From Schistosoma mansoni (Eukaryota; Platyhelminthes; Trematoda; Strigeidida; Schistosomatidae), in assembly GCF_000237925.1 (NCBI RefSeq), contig NC_031498.1, positions 18,051,004-18,115,003 on the forward strand: 64,000 nucleotides of DNA, written 5' to 3'. Below the pieces are notes generated by a model that was not told the origin of the DNA, did no database searches, and saw only the letters and a program-made list of their open reading frames with translations. This document shows, piece after piece, positions 1 through 11,795 of this stretch. The position numbers and the translations under genes were made by a program. Position 1 is the stretch's first letter. Each line of letters begins with the position of its first letter.

Positions 1-2854
1 TATACTTGATCATTTCTAAAAATGAAAATAAGATAACCTTTGTCTTGATTGTACCTCATTAGGTGTATTTATATGATAAATGCTTCGAAAGTTTTATGAG
101 GTGATATTTATCTCTTTGAACTATTGCTTTTATCATCAGTACACTTTGTATACAATCCAAGATTTGTGAAATCTGAAGAGGTAAAGTACATACAGACGAA
201 ACCCTTTATGGAATACACTCTTTTAGGCAAGTTTTCAAGACGTGGTAAAAACTTGTTAGAGTTTTTTTCAATTTTATAGGTATTTCCCCACTTGCATAGG
301 CCTTAAATCTGATTAAAAATTAGCCTTGATCACATAACTATGAGAAAATATCTCAATACGAACAATTGTATTTACAACATTTATTGAACTGTAAAGAAAG
401 AAACGTACTATTCCAAAGTCATCGCAATTTAATTCCTAAACAACTGATAAAAAAATAAGAAAAAAACGATTTACGTCGTAAGTTTTAGTAGTTGTTGCTA
501 CAGTTTGGTAAAAAAAAAATCATGCTCAACAGTTCCCGTTTTCTGATGATATTAGATAAATTTTTTATGTTCTGGAAATATGTGAAGTTTATTTTCATTA
601 CTAGATGAAGTCGGATGGAAAATACTGAGTAGCACTAAACCGGTGCTAAGTCATATTTCGAAACTCTTTAGTAATGTGCAATATCGACCCAAATTATGAC
701 GAAATCTGTTTAATCCTTCTCTAGTTGACGTCTTCAGTGATAATCAACTCCAAAATTCACTTTCTGCGGAGTTAATTATGAATTCCCAATAAAATTCATG
801 TCTTAGAGAGCGATATATTTTATTTCTTTTTCTTAGTACTACATATTTATAGAATCAAAAGATTCTGTTGAATAACGATTTAAAGTCGATCGATAGTTTT
901 TACCACATCGGAAAGGTAAGCGTTCATATGGACAAACAAATGAATAAAGCAAAAATAGTTTCGTCAATCCAGAACGACATTAAAATGAAACCTACCTGTT
1001 CATCATTAGCTAGTTGATCATGATAATAATTGTTTTGTCTTAAAGATCTTTTGGAAATACGATTATGCTTAAAATGATAAATTCCAGGTAAAATCTAAAA
1101 TAAGAAAATAGACAAAAAATAAATGACCACAATCAATAGTTGGTACATAAAATATGATAGATGTTGCAATATAAGAATAGATTTAGAAGTCGATTAAAAC
1201 CTGAACTAAAGTATATGATAACATTTACAGCTTTCCAAATCATATGGCTAAATAACATCACATAGCAAACAATTCATATTGCAAATAAAACAGTAAGATT
1301 AGCCTACTCGGAAATAAGGTTAATTGACAACAGCCTTGATTTAATGTAATCAGATAACTAATTATACGTTTGTGCATTGAGCGTTGGAACACAGTTATCT
1401 GCTAGACCTGCTTATATTACTGAAATACCAAAACCAATATAAATTGGGTACGGTGTGAACTTGGAATCTGGTGATTGAAAGATGGCTGCTTTGGTCACTA
1501 AGTCACTACATCACTAGTCAAATACCTAATCAGATTAGACAACATAAGCCAAAGGAACAAAAATTAAATTATGTAATACTACCGCTATTTGTCAGAATTA
1601 TTAAAACTAATGGTTAATTTCACTAGAATAATAAAATACAACATTCAAGAGCTTAAAATAATATAACAGAGAATAAAATGCTATTCATTTCACTTCTAAA
1701 TGTTCAATTTTAGATCATGTAAAACTAGCGAAACCAGATTTCATCATGAACAATTTATTAAGAGTGTATACGAAATTTCACTAGCCTAATATTTCATTTT
1801 GTCCCTCTAATCTTTCCATTTTGACATTAACTTATTATATTATACCTATTTCGGGTAAAGGGACTTGACATTGATAGTTGGGCAATCTCATCAGATTGAT
1901 TCTCTCAATGCCTAAAAATAAAGAAGGAATACGTATAACGGTGGATTAAATAATAAACTAGGTGCAGAAACGAATTGGGTATGTGTATGCATGTCATATT
2001 ATGTGGAGATCAGAAAATTATCGGCAATCCTCGTGCTTAGAACAGGACAAGTCTAACAGCTTAAATGGTCATCGTCTTTAGCACTGTCTCCACTTAGCAG
2101 TGACATGTTATAGAGTAGTGAGAGATAAACCAAGCCTTCAGTGTTTAAGTCATTAGGGAAGAATCCAACTAAGATAACTGATAAGCACTGATTAAAAGTC
2201 AGTGGTGCACATTGACTTCGGGACCTTGAAGAGGTAAGCGATTTATGTATCTAACTTGGTCATCTACTACCGTCAGAGTAAATAATTTGAAGTTCTGTAT
2301 GTGTTTATCCTGGTGTAGTGAACGAGAACACAAGTGTGGACAATCGAATGTATTTGAACACGAAATTACAGAATCTTTTAGTAAAACCAAAGAATCAAAC
2401 AGTAAATACTTAATTTGAAAAGTAGCAATCAATTGTCTCAAACTTAACTGTTCCTTTGCAAATGTAAGTCGATCGTCTCAAACTTTACTGTTCCTTCATT
2501 TCCATACCAATCGCTTTTTGTCCCCGTTCTTTTCTTTTCGATCTTCTGCTGCCAGACATTCTATTCTTGACTAGCGTTATATACTATCTACGTCGATATA
2601 AATAGCACACACCACACTGGGATCCTGTAACACTAGTACCGAAATACAAAGCTGACAGCACAATCCTAAGCCTATGAGTCAAACCTTCACTAGTTGACTT
2701 CCACTAAGCGCCATTTATTGGATATTGGATAAACCTCAATTACATTAAGACGTAACTAACTGAAGTAGCTATGTCTTTTCATAATCTTTACCTATGATTT
2801 AACATCATGAAGCAGGGATACAACAAAGGATGATATGCTGTCGACTGGATGATA
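1..2854. other. Left flank, no gene recognised
   Basis: AT-rich sequence with no reading frame that resembles a known protein. Around 2440-2510 a short block (CAAACTT..ACTGTTCCTT) occurs twice in tandem within about 45 bases. If the convertase exon at 4825-4538 belongs to a live gene, its downstream exons on the minus strand should lie here or further left. I could not recognise any. Confidence 0.6.
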
Positions 2855-3829
2855 CGACGAGATACAATTAACAGACCTTTTAAGTTAGGAGATTTTCTAG
2901 CAAACAAGCGTGAATAAATGCTCATCATCACTGAAGCAGAATTACGGCAAACAAGAAGTTATTTTCAAACATTTTCAACAATTAATTTTCACATAAACAA
3001 AATAATTAATTCCTTACACTCAACCTACCGATGAAATTTAAGAAGAAATGAAATTAAAGCACCCTGATAATAAGTTGTAAAATTAAGAACACGTACTCTA
3101 AATAAAGTAAAAAATGAAATTTAAATCCTAAAATCCTTGCTAATATGCCGTTAGATTATAGCACTGGTATAGATAAGCCCCGATTATTGTAAACAACACT
3201 CACAAAAAACAGTTTGTAAGATTTCCTAAAATCCAAGGATTAATTTCGTAAAAAAATTCTTCGTGATTATAATGACTGCCCCGTTTTCAGATGATAACTA
3301 CGTCTTGTGAAATCAATATATATATATATATATATATACTGATAAAACTTGAATATATTATTTTTACAAACAAAAATACATTGATGATAAAAATGTATAC
3401 AATCTACTAGACGACCAATCCTAATCCCAGGAAAACTGAATGATATGAATCCTAGTTTACACCCGTCTGTGTAATCGCTTGTCGTTCCCCCTTTGACGGA
3501 CAAAAGAAAAACTACGGGACTTTATTAGGTATTTACTGACTTAGAATTATTGGGGTTTTAATGTAATTCAGTTCTCGGTTTACTGAACTTGCTAACACCT
3601 AACTGTCTCTACATCTAGTATAAGAAAATTTCTTGATATTTTCTAAACTACGTCAAATAAAGTCTTTATATGAAGCTTTTATGTGAAGGACTATGTTTTA
3701 AGATGATATAGTGGATTCACGGATAGACTTTTATACACAAAACAAAACAGGCTTGTTGAGTATGGTCCAAGTGGATATTAGCGACAAATTACTAAAAGTC
3801 TCGTGTTGTAAAATGGACTTGTACATCAG

Positions 3830-4084
3830 CTAAAGAATTGTTTCCAGCTCTTCAATTTTTCTGCCAACACAAGTTTTCGGAGTGTTCTTCAAAATGTGGC
3901 ATATGTTTGCGACGATTTCATCACATATTTTAACTTTATCTGGACCTCTGATATTCTCCGTTAATGTGTATTCACAACATCTTACGTCCACGTTCATTTC
4001 TGCGAGGACATTCAGCCCAAATCCAATTTCAATTACAGGTTGTAAGCAGCTAACGAGAACCTTACGAAATGAAACTAATTTAAG
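3830..4084 (-). other. Unidentified 84-codon open frame in arm A
   Basis: Minus-strand open frame from just after a TGA to a TAG, without an initiating Met at its 5' end. It is Cys-rich and mildly amphipathic, with peptides such as NVDVRCCEYTLTENI and ICHILKNTPKTC, and ends EELETIL-stop. It could be a terminal exon or a pseudogene fragment. I do not recognise the family. It lies on the same strand as, and downstream of, the convertase exon at 4825-4538. An identical copy sits at 10570-10824. Confidence 0.3.
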
Positions 4085-4537
4085 TCATATTGACCGACTT
4101 GCTTTGCTTGCTCTTTTTAAAGTAATAATAGGAAGCATGTGCATAAAGTGGACGCGTGTTATTCATGCTAACCCAATCAGGTACCTAGATTGGTTATCTT
4201 AAGGTAGTGAATATCCAACCTGGGATTAAAAGACAACTCTCCCAGAAGAGATAATAATGTTTCAGTTGACTGACGACTTTTTCGATGAACACATTACCAA
4301 GTTAATTCGTAATTATAAAAAAGCTTAGAAGTATATTGGATAGTCGAGATTCTGCATAAAAACCTATTGATCCTATGGATATTTCTTCACCTGTAACATA
4401 AATCTACTCTTATATATCGTACCAAAGCTGCCGAATGTTAATTATATTCACATGAAAAAATATTATTGCCTTTAAAATAAAATACAATGTATGATTTTTT
4501 CTCGGTGTTGATAGTCACTATCATGATTACTACTTAC

Positions 4538-4825
4538 CTCTCCAAGATATAGAAATCCGTACTTTTCGGCTATAGCACGCGCAGCCTTTTCACCCCCTTT
4601 AATTTCTACAGCCCAATAGGGGGTATATAGTGCCTTTCTTTTATTATGAGGTAAGTCAGATAGCTCAGGTGAAGTGGAAGCATTTTGCTTGGGTATAGTT
4701 TGATTGTTTGTAGTACAACAACAAAGCCTGACAGTGACCAAAATTATACAAACAAGTGAGCATATTTTATAAATCTGAAGAGAACGAGTAAGGTTCGGTG
4801 GGTAGGTCAGGAATATATATTCCAT
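4538..4825 (-). CDS. Proprotein convertase (furin/kexin-like) first coding exon, arm A copy
   Basis: A 96-codon exon that begins with ATG and runs into a strong donor (GAG|GTAAGTAG) in phase 0. Residues about 20-37 form a hydrophobic stretch (ICSLVCIILVTV) expected of a signal peptide. Residues about 69-96 match the start of the subtilisin-like convertase prodomain: YWAVEIKGGEKAA then YGFLYLGE, equivalent to the family's WAVxIxGGxxxA...GFLNLGQ. Convertases cleave secretory precursors at dibasic sites in the Golgi and endosomes; the prodomain folds and inhibits the enzyme. No catalytic-domain exon (Asp/His/Ser) is recognisable in this window. This copy faces left, so the rest of the gene would have to lie at or beyond the window start. 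The inverted twin is at 9829-10116. Furin against PC2 class is not decided. Confidence 0.72.
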
Positions 4826-5616
4826 TGTAAATTTCGTGAATCATAATATTAATCACAAGCATAGCTTTAGTTCATTTCTTCACTAGTGAGATTTTTAACA
4901 AACTAGAAGAGAATAAAACAAGACGATGATGACCTTCTCATTGATTGGAGCTGAATCTACAGAACGCTAAACAATTGGTTAATTTGAACAACTTAAAATA
5001 AAAGCAGTATTAACCTAAAGATTACGTAAGTCTTAGATAATGAAGAGCTCATTGGTTCTCAGTGTTTACCAGACATTTAGTGACACTCAAGATCTTTTTC
5101 TTTTTGAATCTTTAGATGGATGGAATTACATTTCAGTATATCTTGTGAAAAAGGGACCCTCTGGCAACACCAGCCACTAGAACTCGAAGAGCTTGTGTGC
5201 AATAGTCACAGAATATAATTCCGGAAGAAAGACCGATGATGCTTCCAAAAATGGCATTGTCCATGGATTTAGATTTCTCAAATATCCCGTGTTTTTTAGT
5301 TCAATAACAGTATAAACTAACTTTTATTCTATACCACCTCGATAGTTTGTGACAGGCATGTCAAACTTTATCCTCTTGATTTCTCTAGGGGGTCTTATGA
5401 AGAACTTTCCACAGCCTCAAACCGTTGATCAAGGGACGAATTGGAATAGACGAAAGAGAGAATTTTCTAAAATCTGGTGGAAATTTTGCAGCTAATCGGC
5501 ATCATATTTAAACATGAGTCTTCATTATGTTATAAGATGCGTGCTTGAAGTGTTTAAAACTATGTCACGCCCTCATGGGTTACTCTAGCTACTGTGCAGA
5601 CCAATTAATTTATTCT

Positions 5617-6020
5617 TTCATAATTCAAAGCTTGAGTCAATTGAAGCTAGACCACCAGGGAATACCTGGAAACACCGTTTGACGGCCGTTTCGTCCTATT
5701 GTGGGACTCCTCAGCAGTGCGCATCCACGACCTCGCCTCGCGAGATTCGAACCCAGGGCCTACCATTCTCGCGCCAGAGCACTTAACCTCTAGACCACTG
5801 AGCCGGCATCCGATGGTGTTCATTTCTAACTCCAACCAAACCGCGAAGTTGAGCAACCGTTCACCAATTGTCTTCAGCGAGTTCATATCTCACAAAAGAC
5901 GTGGTTTGAACTCCACTGATCACTGCTACTCACTAGAACTCCTGCTGAGGAGGGCTTCCAGTGCTTCCAGGTTTTCCCTGGTGGTCTAGCTTCAATTGAC
6001 TCACGCTTTCAATTATGAAA
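5617..6020 (-). repeat. tRNA-derived SINE with hammerhead core, bounded by ~60-bp inverted repeats
   Basis: Left terminus 5617-5676 and right terminus 5960-6020 are inverted copies of each other (AATTGAAGCTAGACCACC core). Between them, on the minus strand, are a Pol III-like A box (5804-5787) and B box (5754-5740, GGGTTCGAATCTCGC), followed by a hammerhead core at about 5714-5688: CTGAGGAG, a hairpin, then GAAAC. The three-way core is present, but after the GTC cleavage site the flank does not pair with the base run before CTGA, so helix I looks broken. Mirrored at 8634-9037. Confidence 0.7.
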
Positions 6021-6289
6021 ATACTGAATCTCCACAAAAACCCCTTCTGATAATAATAATTTATTTATCTTGAGTCACAATTAGACCTTACTAGTTATTT
6101 ATAAACCTGGACGTTTTTACTTAAGCGTGTTTGTATCTCCACCACATACTGTTATTTGATTATTCTGGTCATAAAAGTGCTTCTCATTTTATCAAATGAA
6201 GCTCCACTCTTGCCTTCTCTGGTTCTCCCCATCTTCCTCTTCCTATTACAATGTGTATTTGAGTAAACGAATGCCTAAAATGAATTCAT

Positions 6290-8364
6290 CCTACTCAATT
6301 CGTATTTCGTTTGACATTTACGGCATTACGAGTGGGTTTAGCCAGGGTGTAGTAAACAAGATCAAACGGAAGATTTATATTCGTCGAAATGGATGTGTAA
6401 CATGGCGTACCCACTCGTGATCTGGTGTGGATGTGTGACTAAGCACCCTCAGCTATGTGCGTCCATTAAAACTAATGTAGTCAGCATCAGATGTCGAAGA
6501 CTTACAGAGCTATTGATTATGGAGACTCATTTACCGCCACGCTACTACATCCTTTTTACCCTCAATAACCTTTCAAAGTTCGTGAGAAAGTTGCTATATA
6601 TAAAACTCATATAATAATAATAATATATTTCTGCAGTAGCAGGTACACGCCATTTTTACAGGCATGATCTACAATTTACAACATATACTGGTTCACAGTA
6701 TGCATCCCAAGCAAGCTTGTTTAGTAATTATAATCTATAAAAGTTGATAGCAGTTCATTCGTTCACATATAATGTGTTTTCATAAGAATAGTTTCCAAAG
6801 GGGCATAGAGTCCACGTTATATACCAGATCCAATCTCGACAAAAAGTGTAGTAGGGTTTCGGTAGTGCTAAGTATTTATGTAATGCAGCTTTTTAAGTTT
6901 ATAGTTGTTATAAAGTAGGCTTGTGGAGCGCCTGGTTCGAGCTATGACCTTGGGAAAGCGCGTTCGTCGAGCTTGTTCCAGATGTCCGAAGTTACATAGC
7001 TTCACCCTCAGAGCAAGATTCTGAAGAGAAAAAACAAAAGAGAAACCGAGGAGCAGCAAGGCATTTGGATATGAGCGATAATCAATGCTTAACATTTATT
7101 AGTGGAACAGATGGAGGTATGATAAATTATTAGATTAAATTGATACTAGCTCATGTTGCAAGAGTGAACTGCGATTAGGGGCTCCAGAAGAGAGAAGGCA
7201 GTAATAAAGAACAATGAGTTGTGATATTTATCAAGGTGGAGTAGGTTCCAATGAAGGAGGGAAGTCAAGGTTGGAATGAGGAAGAACAGAGAGTGCATAG
7301 AGAGAGTAGTGTTAAGTAAAATAGCAACCATATCCTTTACAGTCAGTTTTTTTTTCTCATCCGACGCCTACCACACAGTGTTCATGTAAAAGTCCGAGTT
7401 AGCATGTTAAAGGTTGTCTTAGTAGAATAGTTAATCCAGCACAAAAATTAGAAACATGAGTCGTAATGGTGAGTGTAGGTGAACAATCTCAATATCACAG
7501 ATCTATTGACTTGTTCTCATCCATAAAGAGCCTGATACAAACAAAATGTTCTGCCCCACAAACACGGGTGGATAGAAATCATCGCCCACACCATCAGTGC
7601 TTGCTGGTCAGTAACTCCACCCTCCCTCCTTTTGTGGTGTTAGGCTCATTTACGCTTATTTTTTGGATACATATCATACCTCACACAATGCTCTGTGTTT
7701 CACATCCTGTTGGAAAACATTTCTATAAGTACCATGTTACAAGCTTATCAGACAGTTACAAATTATGGACTGTGGGTAAGGCTTCGATGCAATGTTTTTA
7801 TTGACTATATAGTGAAGTGTAGGTTACAAATCAGAGTATAGGCATTAGGAAGGGTATAGTGTAGGATATTTGTTTACCATAGTAGGCGGAAAAGTGTAGA
7901 TTTATATTAGTTACAGATAAGGTAAGATAACGAGTGGTGAAATAATATTAATGGCAAGGCAACATAGTGTACAGGTGAGTAAAAAGCTGATAAATAGACA
8001 AGAAGTAACTCACACTAAATTCGCGCTCAGGTTGTTTTGTTCTATGCTAACCGGTTAATGGGTGACAGGTTCTGTGGTTGTACGACCACTGGCAGTAGGC
8101 AGTCGATTGTGCGTTTCTTCTGACGTTTTAGGGTATTTGTAAGCGTCGTTTAGCAACCGAGTATTAATAGTCCAGTGAGTTACCTGTTTACTTCAATTTA
8201 AAAGAATTAGGGAGGGAAATTATCTAATATAACTACAAAGTAGGGAAATAAAGCAATTTAGTCTATATATGTAGAGAGCCTATGATGTCTGTGTGGGACA
8301 TGGATGTGTTCGTTTGAGCCAGATCTGTGCAGGTGAGGGCTTGATCAATGAGTCTCACAACCGT
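6290..8364. other. Loop between arms A and A'
   Basis: About 2.1 kb of sequence that is not palindromic. It holds an LTR-like relic (6405-6550) and otherwise nothing I recognise. The longest open frames (for example 7466-7804) show no family features. Confidence 0.6.
6405..6550 (-). repeat. Degenerate LTR relic related to the element at 21226-26564
   Basis: Aligns by eye to the last ~140 bases of the 326-bp LTR, in the same orientation. Shared words include CGTGATCTGGT, TCAGCATC, ATGTCGAA and GAGCTATTGATT. It has many substitutions and no matching second LTR nearby, so it is an old solo or truncated LTR inside the loop. Confidence 0.55.
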
Positions 8365-8633
8365 ATGAATTCATTTTAGGCATTCGTTTACTCAAATACA
8401 CATTGTAATAGGAAGAGGAAGATGGAGAGAACCAGAGAAGGCAAGAGTGGAGCTTCATTTGATAAAATGAGAAGCACTTTTATGACCAGAATAATCAAAT
8501 AACAGTATGTGGTGGAGATACAAACACGCTTAAGTAAAAACGTCCAGGTTTATAAATAACTAGTAAGGTCTAATTGTGACTCAAGATAAATAAATTATTA
8601 TTATCAGAAGGGGTTTTTGTGGAGATTCAGTAT

Positions 8634-9037
8634 TTTCATAATTGAAAGCGTGAGTCAATTGAAGCTAGACCACCAGGGAAAACCTGGAAGCACTGGAAGC
8701 CCTCCTCAGCAGGAGTTCTAGTGAGTAGCAGTGATCAGTGGAGTTCAAACCACGTCTTTTGTGAGATATGAACTCGCTGAAGACAATTGGTGAACGGTTG
8801 CTCAACTTCGCGGTTTGGTTGGAGTTAGAAATGAACACCATCGGATGCCGGCTCAGTGGTCTAGAGGTTAAGTGCTCTGGCGCGAGAATGGTAGGCCCTG
8901 GGTTCGAATCTCGCGAGGCGAGGTCGTGGATGCGCACTGCTGAGGAGTCCCACAATAGGACGAAACGGCCGTCAAACGGTGTTTCCAGGTATTCCCTGGT
9001 GGTCTAGCTTCAATTGACTCAAGCTTTGAATTATGAA
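8634..9037 (+). repeat. Mirror copy of the hammerhead SINE with terminal inverted repeats
   Basis: Inverted twin of 5617-6020. The tRNA-like A and B boxes are at about 8850-8867 and 8900-8914. The hammerhead core CTGAGGAG...GAAAC lies at about 8940-8966. Helix I again looks unpaired. Confidence 0.7.
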
Positions 9038-9828
9038 AGAATAAATTAATTGGTCTGCACAGTAGCTAGAGTAACCCATGAGGGCGTGACATAGTTTTAA
9101 ACACTTCAAGCACGCATCTTATAACATAATGAAGACTCATGTTTAAATATGATGCCGATTAGCTGCAAAATTTCCACCAGATTTTAGAAAATTCTCTCTT
9201 TCGTCTATTCCAATTCGTCCCTTGATCAACGGTTTGAGGCTGTGGAAAGTTCTTCATAAGACCCCCTAGAGAAATCAAGAGGATAAAGTTTGACATGCCT
9301 GTCACAAACTATCGAGGTGGTATAGAATAAAAGTTAGTTTATACTGTTATTGAACTAAAAAACACGGGATATTTGAGAAATCTAAATCCATGGACAATGC
9401 CATTTTTGGAAGCATCATCGGTCTTTCTTCCGGAATTATATTCTGTGACTATTGCACACAAGCTCTTCGAGTTCTAGTGGCTGGTGTTGCCAGAGGGTCC
9501 CTTTTTCACAAGATATACTGAAATGTAATTCCATCCATCTAAAGATTCAAAAAGAAAAAGATCTTGAGTGTCACTAAATGTCTGGTAAACACTGAGAACC
9601 AATGAGCTCTTCATTATCTAAGACTTACGTAATCTTTAGGTTAATACTGCTTTTATTTTAAGTTGTTCAAATTAACCAATTGTTTAGCGTTCTGTAGATT
9701 CAGCTCCAATCAATGAGAAGGTCATCATCGTCTTGTTTTATTCTCTTCTAGTTTGTTAAAAATCTCACTAGTGAAGAAATGAACTAAAGCTATGCTTGTG
9801 ATTAATATTATGATTCACGAAATTTACA

Positions 9829-10116
9829 ATGGAATATATATTCCTGACCTACCCACCGAACCTTACTCGTTCTCTTCAGATTTATAAAATATGCTCACTT
9901 GTTTGTATAATTTTGGTCACTGTCAGGCTTTGTTGTTGTACTACAAACAATCAAACTATACCCAAGCAAAATGCTTCCACTTCACCTGAGCTATCTGACT
10001 TACCTCATAATAAAAGAAAGGCACTATATACCCCCTATTGGGCTGTAGAAATTAAAGGGGGTGAAAAGGCTGCGCGTGCTATAGCCGAAAAGTACGGATT
10101 TCTATATCTTGGAGAG
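9829..10116 (+). pseudogene. Proprotein convertase first exon, arm A' copy (orphan)
   Basis: Encodes the same 96 codons as 4825-4538, with the same signal-peptide-like start, prodomain motif (YWAVEIKGGEKAA) and GTAAGTAG donor. Downstream on the plus strand the palindrome ends at 11795 and retroelement sequence follows. No further convertase exon is visible before the window's other genes. I therefore treat it as an orphaned, probably non-coding duplicate, although it could still be transcribed or spliced to something else. Confidence 0.65.
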
Positions 10117-10569
10117 GTAAGTAGTAATCATGATAGTGACTATCAACACCGAGAAAAAATCATACATTGTATTTTATTTTAAAGGCAATAATATTTTTTC
10201 ATGTGAATATAATTAACATTCGGCAGCTTTGGTACGATATATAAGAGTAGATTTATGTTACAGGTGAAGAAATATCCATAGGATCAATAGGTTTTTATGC
10301 AGAATCTCGACTATCCAATATACTTCTAAGCTTTTTTATAATTACGAATTAACTTGGTAATGTGTTCATCGAAAAAGTCGTCAGTCAACTGAAACATTAT
10401 TATCTCTTCTGGGAGAGTTGTCTTTTAATCCCAGGTTGGATATTCACTACCTTAAGATAACCAATCTAGGTACCTGATTGGGTTAGCATGAATAACACGC
10501 GTCCACTTTATGCACATGCTTCCTATTATTACTTTAAAAAGAGCAAGCAAAGCAAGTCGGTCAATATGA

Positions 10570-10824
10570 CTTAAATTAGTTTCATTTCGTAAGGTTCTCG
10601 TTAGCTGCTTACAACCTGTAATTGAAATTGGATTTGGGCTGAATGTCCTCGCAGAAATGAACGTGGACGTAAGATGTTGTGAATACACATTAACGGAGAA
10701 TATCAGAGGTCCAGATAAAGTTAAAATATGTGATGAAATCGTCGCAAACATATGCCACATTTTGAAGAACACTCCGAAAACTTGTGTTGGCAGAAAAATT
10801 GAAGAGCTGGAAACAATTCTTTAG
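10570..10824 (+). other. Unidentified open frame, arm A' copy
   Basis: Inverted twin of 3830-4084: 84 codons and a TAG stop, preceded directly by an in-frame TGA. Function unknown. Confidence 0.3.
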
Positions 10825-11795
10825 CTGATGTACAAGTCCATTTTACAACACGAGACTTTTAGTAATTTGTCGCTAATATCCACTTGGACCATACTCAACA
10901 AGCCTGTTTTGTTTTGTGTATAAAAGTCTATCCGTGAATCCACTATATCATCTTAAAACATAGTCCTTCACATAAAAGCTTCATATAAAGACTTTATTTG
11001 ACGTAGTTTAGAAAATATCAAGAAATTTTCTTATACTAGATGTAGAGACAGTTAGGTGTTAGCAAGTTCAGTAAACCGAGAACTGAATTACATTAAAACC
11101 CCAATAATTCTAAGTCAGTAAATACCTAATAAAGTCCCGTAGTTTTTCTTTTGTCCGTCAAAGGGGGAACGACAAGCGATTACACAGACGGGTGTAAACT
11201 AGGATTCATATCATTCAGTTTTCCTGGGATTAGGATTGGTCGTCTAGTAGATTGTATACATTTTTATCATCAATGTATTTTTGTTTGTAAAAATAATATA
11301 TTCAAGTTTTATCAGTATATATATATATATATATTGATTTCACAAGACGTAGTTATCATCTGAAAACGGGGCAGTCATTATAATCACGAAGAATTTTTTT
11401 ACGAAATTAATCCTTGGATTTTAGGAAATCTTACAAACTGTTTTTTGTGAGTGTTGTTTACAATAATCGGGGCTTATCTATACCAGTGCTATAATCTAAC
11501 GGCATATTAGCAAGGATTTTAGGATTTAAATTTCATTTTTTACTTTATTTAGAGTACGTGTTCTTAATTTTACAACTTATTATCAGGGTGCTTTAATTTC
11601 ATTTCTTCTTAAATTTCATCGGTAGGTTGAGTGTAAGGAATTAATTATTTTGTTTATGTGAAAATTAATTGTTGAAAATGTTTGAAAATAACTTCTTGTT
11701 TGCCGTAATTCTGCTTCAGTGATGATGAGCATTTATTCACGCTTGTTTGCTAGAAAATCTCCTAACTCAAAAGGTCTGTTAATTGTATCTCGTCG

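Larger units (their letters stand above)
2855..6289 (+). repeat. Inverted-repeat arm A (pairs with 8365-11795)
   Basis: Reverse complement of 8365-11795. Over almost the whole arm positions pair with a constant coordinate sum of 14654. The sum falls to 14650 outside an (AT)n tract near 3318-3340, so that microsatellite differs by about 4 bases. By eye I found only one substitution, near the outer end (TTTTAAGTTAGG against TTTTGAGTTAGG). The outer end is CGACGAGATAC; the inner end is the perfect palindrome ATGAATTCAT. The arm holds a proprotein convertase exon, an unidentified 85-codon open frame and a SINE with terminal inverted repeats. Confidence 0.95.
8365..11795 (-). repeat. Inverted-repeat arm A' (pairs with 2855-6289)
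   Basis: Near-perfect reverse complement of arm A. It starts with ATGAATTCAT and ends with GTATCTCGTCG. It abuts arm B with no spacer at 11795/11796. Confidence 0.95.

Noticed and set aside
5740-5804. tRNA gene
   Set aside because: A and B boxes are present, but there is no complete cloverleaf and the sequence leads straight into a hammerhead core, so it is a SINE head.
5699-5989. 96-codon frame and its opposite-strand partner (5647-5886), also in the mirror copy at 8665-9007
   Set aside because: These frames fall within the tRNA-like/hammerhead SINE and read through its A and B boxes. They are repeat sequence, not genes.
7466-7804. 112-codon frame in loop 1
   Set aside because: No family motif, mixed composition and no splice or poly(A) support.
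2855-11795. A single Foldback or TIR DNA transposon with 3.4-kb inverted ends
   Set aside because: Arms carry a host exon and a SINE. No target duplication flanks 2855 and 11795, and the right end is fused to a second palindrome.
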